Below, one piece after another: positions 1-7,976 of a DNA stretch of 64,000 nucleotides. Below the pieces are notes generated by a model. The model was not told the origin of the DNA and ran no database searches. It saw nothing but the letters and a program-made list of their open reading frames with translations. The stretch's first letter is position 1; each line of letters begins with the position of its first letter. Origin of the DNA: BJGV01 sp964196335 (GTDB lineage Bacteria; Pseudomonadota; Gammaproteobacteria; Burkholderiales; Nitrosomonadaceae); NCBI GenBank assembly GCA_965238155.1, contig OZ250175.1, positions 1,364,001 to 1,428,000 on the forward strand, written 5' to 3'. A program made the translations under genes and the position numbers.

Positions 1-206
1 GTAAAAAAATTGCTACTGTGAAATTTCAGGAGGTAGGCACTATTACACTGAGTTTTGGGGTGGCAGAGTGCGGACCTAATGAAACCTGGGAACAATGGCT
101 TCACAGAGCCGATGAAGCGCTTTATTTAGCAAAATCAGGTGGCCGGGACCAGGTTAAAACAATCAAAAGGCCTCCTGATATCATTGAGAAAGTAACTACT
201 AAATAA
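1..206 (+). CDS. Diguanylate cyclase, GGDEF domain C-terminus (partial)
   Basis: The reading frame is already open at the left edge, so this is the C-terminal end of a longer protein. The last ~65 residues contain LSFGVA, then the HRADEALYLAKSGGRDQV block that closes GGDEF (c-di-GMP synthase) domains. The GGDEF catalytic loop lies outside the window, so activity cannot be judged. About 15 residues follow the domain. The convergent neighbour ends 24 bp away. Confidence 0.85.
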   Translation, partial: KKIATVKFQEVGTITLSFGVAECGPNETWEQWLHRADEALYLAKSGGRDQVKTIKRPPDIIEKVTTK

Positions 207-229
207 TGCCCGGAGTACTAACGGATTAA

Positions 230-1423
230 TTAATGTTGCGTCACCAGATACTCAAATGCACCCAATGCAGCATTAGCTCCTGCACCAGCAGCAATTACGA
301 TCTGCTTATCATGTATATCTGTTACATCTCCGGCAGCAAAAACACCGGAAATGCCGGTTTGTCCATGAGAACCGATCTTAATTTCACCCCGGCCATTGGT
401 GTCTAATATATCAAGAATAAAATCTGTATTAGGATACAACCCGATTTCAATGAAAACACCCTGTACATCAAGGATCCGGACTTCACCTGTCTGAAGTTCC
501 CGTACTTCAAGCCCCTCTACATGCTTAGATCCAAGAATCCTGACCGGATCATATGAAATTAATGATTCAACTCCTTTGGCGGTGCGTACTTTATCTTGTA
601 AGATCAAATCTCCGCTCCAGGGCGTACGTGAAATGAGAAAAACCTTCCGTGCCACCCCGTTCATTTCTATTGCAGCCTCCAGTCCTGAGTTACCACCGCC
701 AATAATCGCAATATCCATACCTTTGAACAGCGGACCGTCACATGTTGAACAATAAACCACGCCCCTTCCTGAAAGTTCCTTTTCACCTCGAATATTAAGT
801 TTTCGTTTGAATGCACCAGTTGCAATAATGACAGATCGGGCCAGAATTTGCCGGTTGGAAGCAGTATCCAGAATCTTACAACGATCTTCAAAACGTAAAC
901 CTGTTACCTTTTCTCCAACCAGTTTATCGATACCATATTTTTCCATATGTTCTTCAAACTGTTGCACCAGGTCAGGACCGGTAATCATCTGGAAACCGGG
1001 GTAGTTGCTGACTTCATATGTGGTCCCTAATTGCCCGCCAATATCAGATGCGATTATCAGTGTCGAGAGATTCTTCCGTGTCGCATAAATAGCAGCTGAC
1101 ATTCCCGCGGGACCTGCGCCGACAATTACTACATCATAGATCTTTGTCAGATCGACTGATGATTTAATATTTAAAAGTTGATCAAGCTCACCTGTCGCGT
1201 TTAATTGTGACAGATCATCATAACCACCGATTGAACGATCATCTATAAAGATCTGTGGTACGGTCCGGCGTTGAGAACGGGCAATCATTTCCTGTTCAGC
1301 TCCGGCATCTGATGTTACATTAATTTCCTCAAATTTAAGTTGCTTACTACGTAACAGTGCCTTTGCCTTAGCACAATAAGGGCACCATTCTTTGGAATAA
1401 ACTTGTATGACAGGGTTACCCAT
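230..1423 (-). CDS. Glutaredoxin-thioredoxin reductase fusion protein
   Basis: 397-residue cytosolic flavoprotein. Residues 1-85 form a glutaredoxin domain with CPYC at 14-17 and the TVPQIF cis-proline segment. Residues 95-397 form a thioredoxin reductase with the FAD site GAGPAG (102-107), the redox pair CSTC (225-228), the NADPH loop GGGNSG (242-247) and a late GVFAAGD FAD motif. Normal thioredoxin reductases are ~320 residues, so the N-terminal glutaredoxin is an addition. It presumably lets NADPH electrons pass intramolecularly to the glutaredoxin. The start is supported by a GAGGA Shine-Dalgarno. It stands upstream of two cytochrome P460-family genes on the same strand, which is compatible with redox or NO stress, although co-transcription is not shown. 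Confidence 0.93.
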   Translation of the reverse strand: MGNPVIQVYSKEWCPYCAKAKALLRSKQLKFEEINVTSDAGAEQEMIARSQRRTVPQIFIDDRSIGGYDDLSQLNATGELDQLLNIKSSVDLTKIYDVVIVGAGPAGMSAAIYATRKNLSTLIIASDIGGQLGTTYEVSNYPGFQMITGPDLVQQFEEHMEKYGIDKLVGEKVTGLRFEDRCKILDTASNRQILARSVIIATGAFKRKLNIRGEKELSGRGVVYCSTCDGPLFKGMDIAIIGGGNSGLEAAIEMNGVARKVFLISRTPWSGDLILQDKVRTAKGVESLISYDPVRILGSKHVEGLEVRELQTGEVRILDVQGVFIEIGLYPNTDFILDILDTNGRGEIKIGSHGQTGISGVFAAGDVTDIHDKQIVIAAGAGANAALGAFEYLVTQH

Positions 1424-1447
1424 TGAACATCCTCAGGATTATGATCA

Positions 1448-2011
1448 TTATTCTTTCAGCAGTGTCGGGTACGCTTCTACATATACCCAGTCCTTATCTT
1501 TTGCAGGCACGTGACATCCACGACAATCAGTTTTGTAGTCAGTGGAAATATTTTTACTCTTTTCGGCCGGTTTGTATAATGCCCAGCCCCAGCCATCACC
1601 CCATAACGGATTACCGGTAAAACGACCTTTTGTATCTTTAATCATTACAAACCATTGCTTAATACTGCCTGTCGCATGGCTTACATTCTGACCAGTAGTA
1701 TAGCTGCCCGGTTTAGATGTTCGTAACTCTTTGACGATTGTTGCCCCATCAGGAAATTTGCCGGTTTTCTGATAAGTCTGTACTGTTTCTTTTTCTGTAT
1801 ATACGTCATGAAATCCGCTTGCTTCACCTTTCGGTACAAACCATGACCCAAGGTGCACCATAGAGGTACGAAATCCATGAGGAAAATTAATATTCCCTTT
1901 TGTATCAACATAAGGTGAAAAATTATCCCCGGCTATTGCCGGAGATAATTGTACCAGGCTGAAAATCACAGTAAAAATAGCAGGAACAGAGATTCTGTAA
2001 TAATAATTCAT
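1448..2011 (-). CDS. Cytochrome P460-family c-type cytochrome (copy 1)
   Basis: 187 residues with an N-terminal signal peptide and one CRGCH haem-c motif near residue 163, followed by DWVYVEAYPTL. The body carries the family pattern of a Tyr/Thr-rich core and the KTGKFPDGATIVKEL segment. Cytochrome P460 proteins oxidise hydroxylamine or bind NO in the periplasm. Whether this copy has the lysine-haem cross-link cannot be judged from sequence alone. It lies 31 bp downstream of a second family member on the same strand, so the two probably form an operon. Product family is well supported; substrate is inference. Confidence 0.85.
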   Translation of the reverse strand: MNYYYRISVPAIFTVIFSLVQLSPAIAGDNFSPYVDTKGNINFPHGFRTSMVHLGSWFVPKGEASGFHDVYTEKETVQTYQKTGKFPDGATIVKELRTSKPGSYTTGQNVSHATGSIKQWFVMIKDTKGRFTGNPLWGDGWGWALYKPAEKSKNISTDYKTDCRGCHVPAKDKDWVYVEAYPTLLKE

Positions 2012-2042
2012 TGTTGGCCCTTTAACTCAGCTTACCTGTGTA

Positions 2043-2690
2043 TTATTTGCTCCCCGCATTTTTTTCAGCTGCCTTACCCGCACGCAACACCGGATAATAC
2101 TGCGTAAATACCCAGTCTTCAGCAGCAGCAGCTTCATGGCAACTATTACATGATTCGGCAGGAAACTTCGTAGTTGCAACCTTCAATGACTTATGATCTT
2201 TAGTTGAGAAACTGAAATAAGCCCAGTTTCCAGGTTCGCCAGGAAAGTGCTTCTTACTCTTAATAGTCGCTTCCAATCCAAGGAAATCACCCATAAAGTA
2301 TCCCTTACCACTTACTGCTGATTTTGATCCGACACTAACAAGCTCTTTAACCAGAATAGTTCCGTCACGAAAAGTTCCTGTTTTTTTCCAGTGTGCCCAG
2401 CTTTTCGGGTCTATATAGACATTATGAAATTCAGGAAATGCAGCTTTTCCACCGTTCATATCATGAGGGGTAACAGGAGTACCTACATAGATCCACTCGC
2501 GATATCCGACAGGGCGTTGCAATTGCCCGTTATTAATCTTGTAATACTCTCCGCCCAAAGCGGTTGGTAATTGTGGCAAGTTGATGTTAAACATCTCGTT
2601 TGCATAGACAGTATTGGCAGAGGACATCTGTAATGTTACCCCTAATAAGATTCCACAAAAAATAGATAATCCATTTTCCTGTAAATGCAT
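2043..2690 (-). CDS. Cytochrome P460-family c-type cytochrome (copy 2)
   Basis: 215 residues, signal peptide, and a CNSCH haem-c motif near residue 180 followed by AAAAEDWVFTQYYPVL. Shared blocks with copy 1 are REWIYVGTPV, FPEFHNVYIDP and KKTGTFRDGTILVKEL. Probably a periplasmic monohaem cytochrome acting on hydroxylamine or nitric oxide, or a related electron carrier. It is the promoter-proximal gene of the pair, with a GGAG ribosome-binding site and a perfect 22-bp palindrome just upstream of it. The C-terminal Lys/Ala-rich tail beyond the haem region is absent from copy 1. Confidence 0.85.
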   Translation of the reverse strand: MHLQENGLSIFCGILLGVTLQMSSANTVYANEMFNINLPQLPTALGGEYYKINNGQLQRPVGYREWIYVGTPVTPHDMNGGKAAFPEFHNVYIDPKSWAHWKKTGTFRDGTILVKELVSVGSKSAVSGKGYFMGDFLGLEATIKSKKHFPGEPGNWAYFSFSTKDHKSLKVATTKFPAESCNSCHEAAAAEDWVFTQYYPVLRAGKAAEKNAGSK

Positions 2691-2708
2691 GATGCTCTCC
2701 TTATATAA

Positions 2709-2730
2709 ATATTAATCTTAAGATTAATAT
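2709..2730. promoter_or_regulatory. Perfect 22-bp palindrome upstream of the P460 genes
   Basis: The sequence reads identically on both strands around the centre CTTAAG (arms ATATTAATCTT). It ends 18 bp before the start codon of the first cytochrome P460 gene, where an operator or a 5' UTR hairpin would act. The regulator is unknown. The resemblance to NO-responsive operators such as NsrR sites is only general. Confidence 0.45.
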
Positions 2731-2892
2731 ATTCTTATATAAATCCTTAGTTCGATACTTCCGCACAGAGGACCTGTATACGTAGACTCACTTGAACAAA
2801 TCAGTTTCTATTATTTGTCTTATGTAAGACGCCGTTATAATCACATATCTTACCTATAGAAATTACAATTAGCTATTACGCTTCAAAAATTC

Positions 2893-3231
2893 CTATAAAA
2901 CAATAGCCTGGTTATGTAAACGATCTGCAGCGGCAAAGAGAAGAGTAATTGTTCCGTTATCAGCTTGCTCAAATATTTTCCTGACAATATCCTGCCTGAA
3001 GGAAATCTCTTCAAGGTAACTGAGACGAAATTCTCTGAATTTATTTTCCTCATGATTAAACCATTTTCTAAGTGCTGTTGTTGGTGCAAGTTCCTTTGCC
3101 CAAAAATCAATACGGGAACCGGATTTTTTCAATCCACGTGGCCACAGACGATCTACTAAAACTCTCAGACCATCATCCTTACTGGGCGGGTCGTAAACAC
3201 GCTTGATTCGGATACTTGCTGATTTAATCAT
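2893..3231 (-). CDS. DUF488 (YeaO-like) family protein
   Basis: 112 residues. The diagnostic DUF488 opening IKRVYDPP, then RVLVDRLWPRGLKK and FWAKELAPTTALRKWF are all present, and length is normal for the family. The biochemical function of the family is not established. Its start overlaps the end of the zinc-finger protein upstream by 8 bp, so it is likely the last, translationally coupled gene of the sigma/anti-sigma operon. Members are often found near stress-response genes. Confidence 0.85.
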   Translation of the reverse strand: MIKSASIRIKRVYDPPSKDDGLRVLVDRLWPRGLKKSGSRIDFWAKELAPTTALRKWFNHEENKFREFRLSYLEEISFRQDIVRKIFEQADNGTITLLFAAADRLHNQAIVL

Positions 3232-3460
3232 TCATTTTTTTAATTGCACTTCTTAGGAGCAAATATTCTTCGTGACACTCCGTACAGACTGACAGGTGAT
3301 GTTCAACAGCCTTTAGTGCATCTGAAAGAGACTTGCCTGTTAATTCAAGTTCTGCGAACTCAGATACTGATGAGAGACATTGCTCACAATTGATTTCTTC
3401 ATTCTTCGTTAGACTAATCATTCGCATCAGTCCATCTATCTCTTTCTTTGAAAGTGACAT
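3224..3460 (-). CDS. Small zinc-finger anti-sigma factor-like protein
   Basis: 78 residues with an HC2-type zinc-binding pattern: NCEQC near residue 24, then HHLSVCTECHEEY near residue 52 (His-x3-Cys-x2-Cys). This arrangement is typical of soluble ZAS anti-sigma factors. It starts 10 bp after the preceding ECF sigma gene with its own GAGGA site, which supports a sigma/anti-sigma pair. There is no transmembrane segment, so it would act in the cytoplasm. A pure zinc-ribbon role unrelated to sigma control cannot be excluded. Confidence 0.7.
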   Translation of the reverse strand: MSLSKKEIDGLMRMISLTKNEEINCEQCLSSVSEFAELELTGKSLSDALKAVEHHLSVCTECHEEYLLLRSAIKKMND

Positions 3461-3470
3461 GATCTATTCC

Positions 3471-4082
3471 TCAATTAGCAAATATTGTCTGAATGTCAGT
3501 CATTTTATAACCAACAGCCTCAAGGCCTTTCTTTAATTGCTTACGTGCATCATGCGTTAATTTATATATGGCGTTACGATTACTACCAATATGTCTGGCA
3601 ATTTCATCCTGCGGCATTTCCTTTAATTCAGCCAGCAGAGCTGACCGCTGCTTCTCTGTCAAACTGTTATGAATTAAGCCATACATTATTTTAATAATGG
3701 CTTCTCTTTCTCTCAGTATGTTTGGCTCGGGACAAGTATCAATAGCTCTCTCCGGAACCGGGCCGGCATCTGAAATTAATTCATCCAGAGAAACATCTTT
3801 CCATCTTCGACGCCGAAGCTCGCTTATAGCAACCCGGACTGAAACAGATGTTGCCCACGTAAGAAACTGACTGCGTCCCTCGAATTGTTTTAATCGATCA
3901 AGAATGCGGATAATTGAGTCCTGCACAGTATCTTCCAGAAATGCGTCATCAATTAATGCTCCGTTCCACAACGTTCCCCGCAAGCTATAAATCAGCGCAT
4001 CACGAAGATCTGAAAGCGCCTGATGCTGAATTGCACCTTCGCTTCTCAGGTGTGTAAGCCACAACTCATTATCTCGTTTCAT
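3471..4082 (-). CDS. ECF-type RNA polymerase sigma factor (second pair)
   Basis: 203 residues with region 2 (DTVQDSIIRILDRL, then RSQFLTWATSVSVRVAISE) and region 4 (SLTEKQRSALLAELKEMP, then RHIGSNRNAIYKLTHDARK). Region 4 is the DNA-binding helix-turn-helix for the -35 element. It is followed immediately by a zinc-finger anti-sigma candidate and DUF488. It lies 108 bp beyond doxX on the same strand, so it could be read from the bufferin operon promoter or from its own. Confidence 0.88.
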   Translation of the reverse strand: MKRDNELWLTHLRSEGAIQHQALSDLRDALIYSLRGTLWNGALIDDAFLEDTVQDSIIRILDRLKQFEGRSQFLTWATSVSVRVAISELRRRRWKDVSLDELISDAGPVPERAIDTCPEPNILREREAIIKIMYGLIHNSLTEKQRSALLAELKEMPQDEIARHIGSNRNAIYKLTHDARKQLKKGLEAVGYKMTDIQTIFAN

Positions 4083-4190
4083 GTGGCCTCGATATTTTCA
4101 TTTATATGCATTAAAAGAATTTATGATTTTCTGGAAAATATTCAGGAAACCTCATAAAAATGGTTAATACAAAACTTGTAATCTAAGGTA

Positions 4191-4634
4191 TTACACACCC
4201 GGACATTTTTTAAGCCGCTTTAACAGCCAGTAGTCCAGTCCGAACTTTCCTCCTCCGTGTGTAAACAAAACACTTAATAACAGTAACCAGTAATAATGTT
4301 CAGTCGTGTCAGGAAAAACAAAAATCTCAATTACAAGTGTCATGCCAATCAGACCAAGTGCGCTTAATGGTGTCATTAAACCGAGTATAAGCAATGCAGG
4401 TAATGCTAATTCAGTAAAAGTAGCAATATAAGCAGCAACCTCAGGTGAAAGAAGCGGAACCTTATATTCATCTTCAAACAAGGCAATTGTCGTAGTCCAA
4501 CTTTTAATCTTTGTCAGCCCGGACATAAAAAATATTTCAGCAATCCACAGCCGGATCGCTAATAAGGCAGTAGCCTGAAGCCAGCCGGCATTTCCTATAA
4601 ATTTACACCCAAGAGTATAGATATATCCGGTCAT
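4191..4634 (-). CDS. DoxX-family membrane protein of the bufferin operon
   Basis: 147 residues with about four hydrophobic segments; the RLWIAEIFFMSGLTKI segment is the usual DoxX opening. DoxX proteins accompany DUF692/DUF2063 pairs in many genomes (sometimes named BufD). Their role is unclear, possibly in quinone- or redox-linked membrane functions. The start overlaps the stop of bufC by 4 bp, so translation is coupled. The C-terminus ends in a short charged tail, LLKRLKKCPGV. Confidence 0.85.
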   Translation of the reverse strand: MTGYIYTLGCKFIGNAGWLQATALLAIRLWIAEIFFMSGLTKIKSWTTTIALFEDEYKVPLLSPEVAAYIATFTELALPALLILGLMTPLSALGLIGMTLVIEIFVFPDTTEHYYWLLLLSVLFTHGGGKFGLDYWLLKRLKKCPGV

Positions 4635-5401
4635 TGGTTACTATCCACATATACAAATATGCCTGAAGATACAACCAGGGCAAATTCTTGCTGGAATGCA
4701 GTAAGATCCTGTAGTCCGTCACTGGACTGAAACATTGCCTGAGTAAAATCTATCCCCTTCTGACAACATCGGAGCAATTTTTTTAAGGGTTCGGATATCT
4801 TCTGGAGAAAAATATCATCCTTCTGATCACGCCAGATTAGAACAGTCTGTGGAGATTCCTGTAGCTTTATAGTTTCAATTTTATTTTTCTGATGCTCCTG
4901 CCAGATCTCCAGCGCATTAAAATTCAGTTTAATACAATGGACCCCGGGATGAAGTGACAAAATAAAATCGGGATGTTCTGAGATTAAATCAGTTAATCCA
5001 CTAAAATCTAATGCCAGAGCATCTTCTGCAATCGATGCCTGAAAATATGCCCATTCAATTGCAGCTATATCAGGAAGATAAGGCCATGAAACAGCAGGTT
5101 CATATGATCTTAAGAACGAGGCAAGCTCTCCTCCATATGTATGACGATTACCGGTAATCTGAGAATTTGACTCAATGTAAAAATGCGCTACTGTCCTAAA
5201 AAAATTTTCGCCGACTATTTTTTGTAATACAGGATAAGTTGCAGTCAGAATATCTGCCAGACCGAGCAATGTGTTGTTGTAATAAATATCTAGTCTTTCC
5301 GGCGAATTAAGCTTATTTTTATTCAAATAGACAACACTAGTCTGCTCGCCTGTATAAGCGTCATGTATAAAGGCGGCCTGAATGTCACGGAGTGCAGGCA
5401 T
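4631..5401 (-). CDS. BufC-like DUF2063 protein, partner of the MNIO enzyme
   Basis: 256 residues. The N-terminal half matches the HvfC/BufC putative DNA-binding domain (DUF2063): IQAAFIHDAY, then YYNNTLLGLADILTATYP and AAIEWAYFQA. In characterised bufferin and related systems this protein binds the precursor peptide and presents it to the MNIO oxygenase. It overlaps bufB by 17 bp and doxX by 4 bp, so all three are coupled. No signal peptide; cytoplasmic. Confidence 0.88.
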   Translation of the reverse strand: MPALRDIQAAFIHDAYTGEQTSVVYLNKNKLNSPERLDIYYNNTLLGLADILTATYPVLQKIVGENFFRTVAHFYIESNSQITGNRHTYGGELASFLRSYEPAVSWPYLPDIAAIEWAYFQASIAEDALALDFSGLTDLISEHPDFILSLHPGVHCIKLNFNALEIWQEHQKNKIETIKLQESPQTVLIWRDQKDDIFLQKISEPLKKLLRCCQKGIDFTQAMFQSSDGLQDLTAFQQEFALVVSSGIFVYVDSNQ

Positions 5402-6245
5402 TGGATTCTTCTTTAACTCGTTTATATATGGTATTGGCTTTATTTGCTTCCGCTACCAGGACATCTAATGCAGGGATATCAACATCCCATTCAATTAAGG
5501 TTTTTACATCTGGAAAACGGCTTAGTGCGTATTCATAAAGATCCCAGACTTCAGGATATACAGGCTTGCTATGTGTATCCAGATAGATTTTCTCACCATT
5601 ATCAAGCCTGTTAATTAAATATCCTGCAAGATGAAACTGCTTAACTTGTCCATCTGCACGAATACTATCAATATAAGCCTTTGGGTCATAATCAAGATTA
5701 TGTGCACTAACACGAATATTATTAATATCCAGCAGAAGCCCGCAGCCACTCCTGTCAGTAAGTTCATTTAGAAACTCGGGTTCACTATAATCCAGTTTAT
5801 CAAAAGCAAGGTAGTTTGATGGATTTTCAATCAATATCTGACGCCCGATTTTGTCCTGAAACTCTGAGACATGTTCTACAAAAATGTCCATAGCCTCGTT
5901 AATAAAAGGAATAGGCAACAAATCAGGAACATGAATATGATTATATGCACTCCAGGTCAGATGCTCTGATACAAAAATCGGATTAATTTCATCAACAAGT
6001 GATTTAATTTGGCCGAGATGCTTCTGATCCAGTCCGTCCGCACGCCCCAGAGAGAGGCCAACTCCATGAAGGGAAAGTGGATATACCTCAGCGATCTGTG
6101 AAAGTAATTTACGGGGCTTACCACCACCAAAATAATTTTCGGAGTGAGCCTCTAAAAAACCAACTTTCACTTTAGAAGTTAAAAGTTCCCGCACATGCGG
6201 CGCTCTCAAACCGATGCCGGATAATTCAAATGGTTTATGCTGCAC
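5385..6245 (-). CDS. BufB-like multinuclear non-haem iron oxygenase (MNIO, DUF692)
   Basis: 286 residues, TIM-barrel DUF692 family. Visible metal-site and core motifs are GIGLR near the start, SLHGVGLSLG, SEHLTWS, IENPSNY, LLDINN, FHLAGY, DTHSKPV and IEWDVDIP. MNIO enzymes use two or three iron ions and O2 to modify cysteine residues of a precursor peptide; in bufferins they form thiooxazoles that bind copper. The gene lies 26 bp downstream of the cysteine-containing precursor and overlaps bufC, which makes the assignment firm. All conserved blocks appear intact. Confidence 0.93.
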   Translation of the reverse strand: MQHKPFELSGIGLRAPHVRELLTSKVKVGFLEAHSENYFGGGKPRKLLSQIAEVYPLSLHGVGLSLGRADGLDQKHLGQIKSLVDEINPIFVSEHLTWSAYNHIHVPDLLPIPFINEAMDIFVEHVSEFQDKIGRQILIENPSNYLAFDKLDYSEPEFLNELTDRSGCGLLLDINNIRVSAHNLDYDPKAYIDSIRADGQVKQFHLAGYLINRLDNGEKIYLDTHSKPVYPEVWDLYEYALSRFPDVKTLIEWDVDIPALDVLVAEANKANTIYKRVKEESNACTP

Positions 6246-6271
6246 GGCAGGAACCAGGGAGCATTTAACTA

Positions 6272-6529
6272 TTATTTAACGCTGCTGCCACCGACAATCT
6301 TGTCGCAGGTACCAGTCGGAACATATACCCACTCCTTTGCATCACCATCTTTTTTTGCTTTACCGGCACAACTGTGTTTGTTTGCCTTACAGTCATTTTG
6401 ACCTGCTTTTGCTATACCGGCACATTTTTCAAATCCTTCTTTAGCTTGCACATCAGGAGCTATCATTGCAGCACCTGCAATAAAAACAGCCAGAGCGGCC
6501 GCGGAATGGAGAGATTTTGAGAATTGCAT
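6272..6529 (-). CDS. BufA1-type bufferin precursor (DUF2282)
   Basis: 85 residues. A signal peptide ends near VQA-K (residue 29). The mature peptide has four cysteines, C36, C47, C54 and C75, in the DUF2282 pattern EKCAGIAKAGQNDCKAN, HSCAG, EWVYVPTGTCDKIVGGS. In characterised bufferins the MNIO enzyme converts cysteines to thiooxazole groups and the exported peptide sequesters copper in the periplasm. It is the first gene of the minus-strand operon, preceded by a promoter-like GTAACC/CGTA pair matching that of the divergent sigma factor. Copper is inferred from the family; another metal is possible. Confidence 0.92.
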   Translation of the reverse strand: MQFSKSLHSAAALAVFIAGAAMIAPDVQAKEGFEKCAGIAKAGQNDCKANKHSCAGKAKKDGDAKEWVYVPTGTCDKIVGGSSVK

Positions 6530-6620
6530 GACTTAGGTTCCTTATCGGTTGGTTTTAAATGTGTAGAAAAAAACTCCCTGCTAAAATGATAACAGGCGTA
6601 ATTCTTTTCATGGATATTAA

Positions 6621-6645
6621 TACGCGGGATAACCAGATTGGTTAC
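6621..6645 (-). promoter_or_regulatory. Candidate ECF promoter of the bufferin operon
   Basis: On the minus strand GTAACC is followed after 15 bases by CGTATTAA. The same hexamer and CGTAT, with 16 bases between, occur on the opposite strand before the divergent ECF sigma gene. The match resembles the GTAACC-N16-CGAA promoter described for Caulobacter SigF. The element lies about 90 bp upstream of the bufA start. Confidence 0.6.
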
Positions 6646-6671
6646 ACTCTGTAGTAATTTTACATATAAAT

Positions 6672-6697
6672 GTAACCATATGCCTAATGATTACGTA
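6672..6697 (+). promoter_or_regulatory. Candidate autoregulatory ECF promoter of the sigF-like gene
   Basis: GTAACC (6672-6677), 16 bases, then CGTA (6694-6697), ending 14 bp before the ATG of the ECF sigma gene. It pairs with the minus-strand element at 6621-6645, so one sigma factor could drive both its own operon and the bufferin operon. The short distance implies a very short leader. Confidence 0.55.
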
Positions 6698-6711
6698 TAA
6701 CAAAGAAATTA

Positions 6712-7248
6712 ATGCCGAATTATAACAGTCAGAAATGGGATGAATGGATACGTGCCGTTTTAAAAGGCGACCAGAATGCTTATCGTCTGCTATTGACCAG
6801 TTTGCGTCTCTGGCTCACGGCCTATTTTATAAAACGTGTTCACTCTAACGTAGTGGAGGATCTGATTCAGGATACATTATTGACATTACATGCCAAGCGC
6901 CAGACTTTTGACTCCCGTTATTCGTTCGGCCCCTGGATTGCAGCAGTCGCACGTCATCGCTGGATAGACCATATGCGCGCAACATTAAAATATGTTGAAA
7001 CTCAGTTGGAAGATGATTATCACTCTCAGGAATCAGAGCGGGATATTTGTGCAAAACACGATATCAAAACCTTACTAAAACTTATCCCTTCTCCCCAGGC
7101 AGAAATAATTGAGTTAGTTAAACTTAAGGAGTTCTCTATTGAGGAAGTATCTAAACAAACCGGTCATAGCCCATCCTCGGTCAAAGTTATGGTCCATCGG
7201 GGTATGAAAAAAATGATGGCCGCAGTAGAAGAGGTCCGGGATGACTGA
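6712..7248 (+). CDS. SigF-like ECF sigma factor
   Basis: 178 residues. Region 2 contains VVEDLIQDTLLTLHAKRQTFD and the ARHRWIDHMR segment; region 4 contains IEEVSKQTGHSPSSVKVMVHRGMKKM. It is followed 14 bp later by an NrsF/DUF1109 membrane protein, the cognate anti-sigma type of Caulobacter SigF, and is divergent to the bufferin operon. In Caulobacter the SigF-NrsF pair controls bufferin operons in response to copper and oxidative stress. The same role here is inference from synteny and the shared promoter motif. Confidence 0.9.
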   Translation: MPNYNSQKWDEWIRAVLKGDQNAYRLLLTSLRLWLTAYFIKRVHSNVVEDLIQDTLLTLHAKRQTFDSRYSFGPWIAAVARHRWIDHMRATLKYVETQLEDDYHSQESERDICAKHDIKTLLKLIPSPQAEIIELVKLKEFSIEEVSKQTGHSPSSVKVMVHRGMKKMMAAVEEVRDD

Positions 7249-7262
7249 AAAGGATGTCAAAA

Positions 7263-7904
7263 ATGACTGACCAATTAATTGAACGTTTGGTAGCTGACCT
7301 CAAGCCACAGGATCTGCTTATAGATTCCAAGCTTTGGGCACACTGTACTATATGCCTGATAGTATTAGCTGGTGCAGTACTGGCTATAATGGGCCTACGT
7401 ATAGACTATCCGAATGCCCTGGAAAACGGAGCTATGTTCTGGAAGACAGGAATATTTCTTGCCTGCTGGATTGGAAGTATATTCTTTATACTAGATTTTT
7501 CCAGACCAATTACAAAAATCAATAAATGGCACTTTACACCTATCTTACTGGCAATATCTGTTTTTCTATGGCAAATCATCATTCAATATCCATTTTTTCT
7601 TACATCTGATGCAACTATAAGCCTGAATGATCCTAACGCCATTTATTGCCTTGCCGTTATCATTGGCGGGGGCGGAATAACTTTGGCTGTATCCTGGAAA
7701 TTTTGGTATGCCAAAACAGCTTCTCCAAAACCTTCGACCCTTGGTGCACTAGCAGGGTTTAGTGTGGGCTGCCTTGCTGCAACTGCATATGCCTTACATT
7801 GTGATAAAGATGGTGTGTTATATATATTTGTCTATTATGGATTACCTATATTGGCACTGAGTACATTTGGAAGCTTCTTGAGTAAAAGATTATTAAGGTG
7901 GTAA
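7263..7904 (+). CDS. NrsF-like anti-sigma factor (DUF1109), membrane protein
   Basis: 213 residues with six hydrophobic segments after a ~25-residue cytosolic N-terminus (MTDQLIERLVADLKP), the NrsF/DUF1109 layout. The ATG at 7263 was chosen because AAGGA at 7250-7254 is spaced 8 bp from it; the upstream in-frame ATG at 7254 overlaps that site. Family members hold an ECF sigma factor at the inner membrane and release it on metal or redox stress. Cysteines within or near the membrane segments (several here, e.g. HCTICLIV) are candidate sensors. Confidence 0.85.
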   Translation: MTDQLIERLVADLKPQDLLIDSKLWAHCTICLIVLAGAVLAIMGLRIDYPNALENGAMFWKTGIFLACWIGSIFFILDFSRPITKINKWHFTPILLAISVFLWQIIIQYPFFLTSDATISLNDPNAIYCLAVIIGGGGITLAVSWKFWYAKTASPKPSTLGALAGFSVGCLAATAYALHCDKDGVLYIFVYYGLPILALSTFGSFLSKRLLRW

Positions 7905-7951
7905 GAAAAACTCCGTCAGGATCTTCTCCCGCCACCCGTATTTCTTTATTA

Positions 7952-7970
7952 TTAAGCTTTCAGAGCTTAA
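7952..7970. terminator. Hairpin between convergent genes
   Basis: TTAAGCT pairs with AGCTTAA around a 5-base loop, between the ends of the NrsF gene and the convergent Spy-like gene. The U-tracts are weak on both sides, so termination is only plausible. Confidence 0.35.
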
Positions 7971-7976
7971 CTATAT

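Noticed and set aside
807..1004. Plus-strand ORF inside the thioredoxin reductase gene
   Set aside because: Antisense to a clearly conserved gene; no start site or family pattern.
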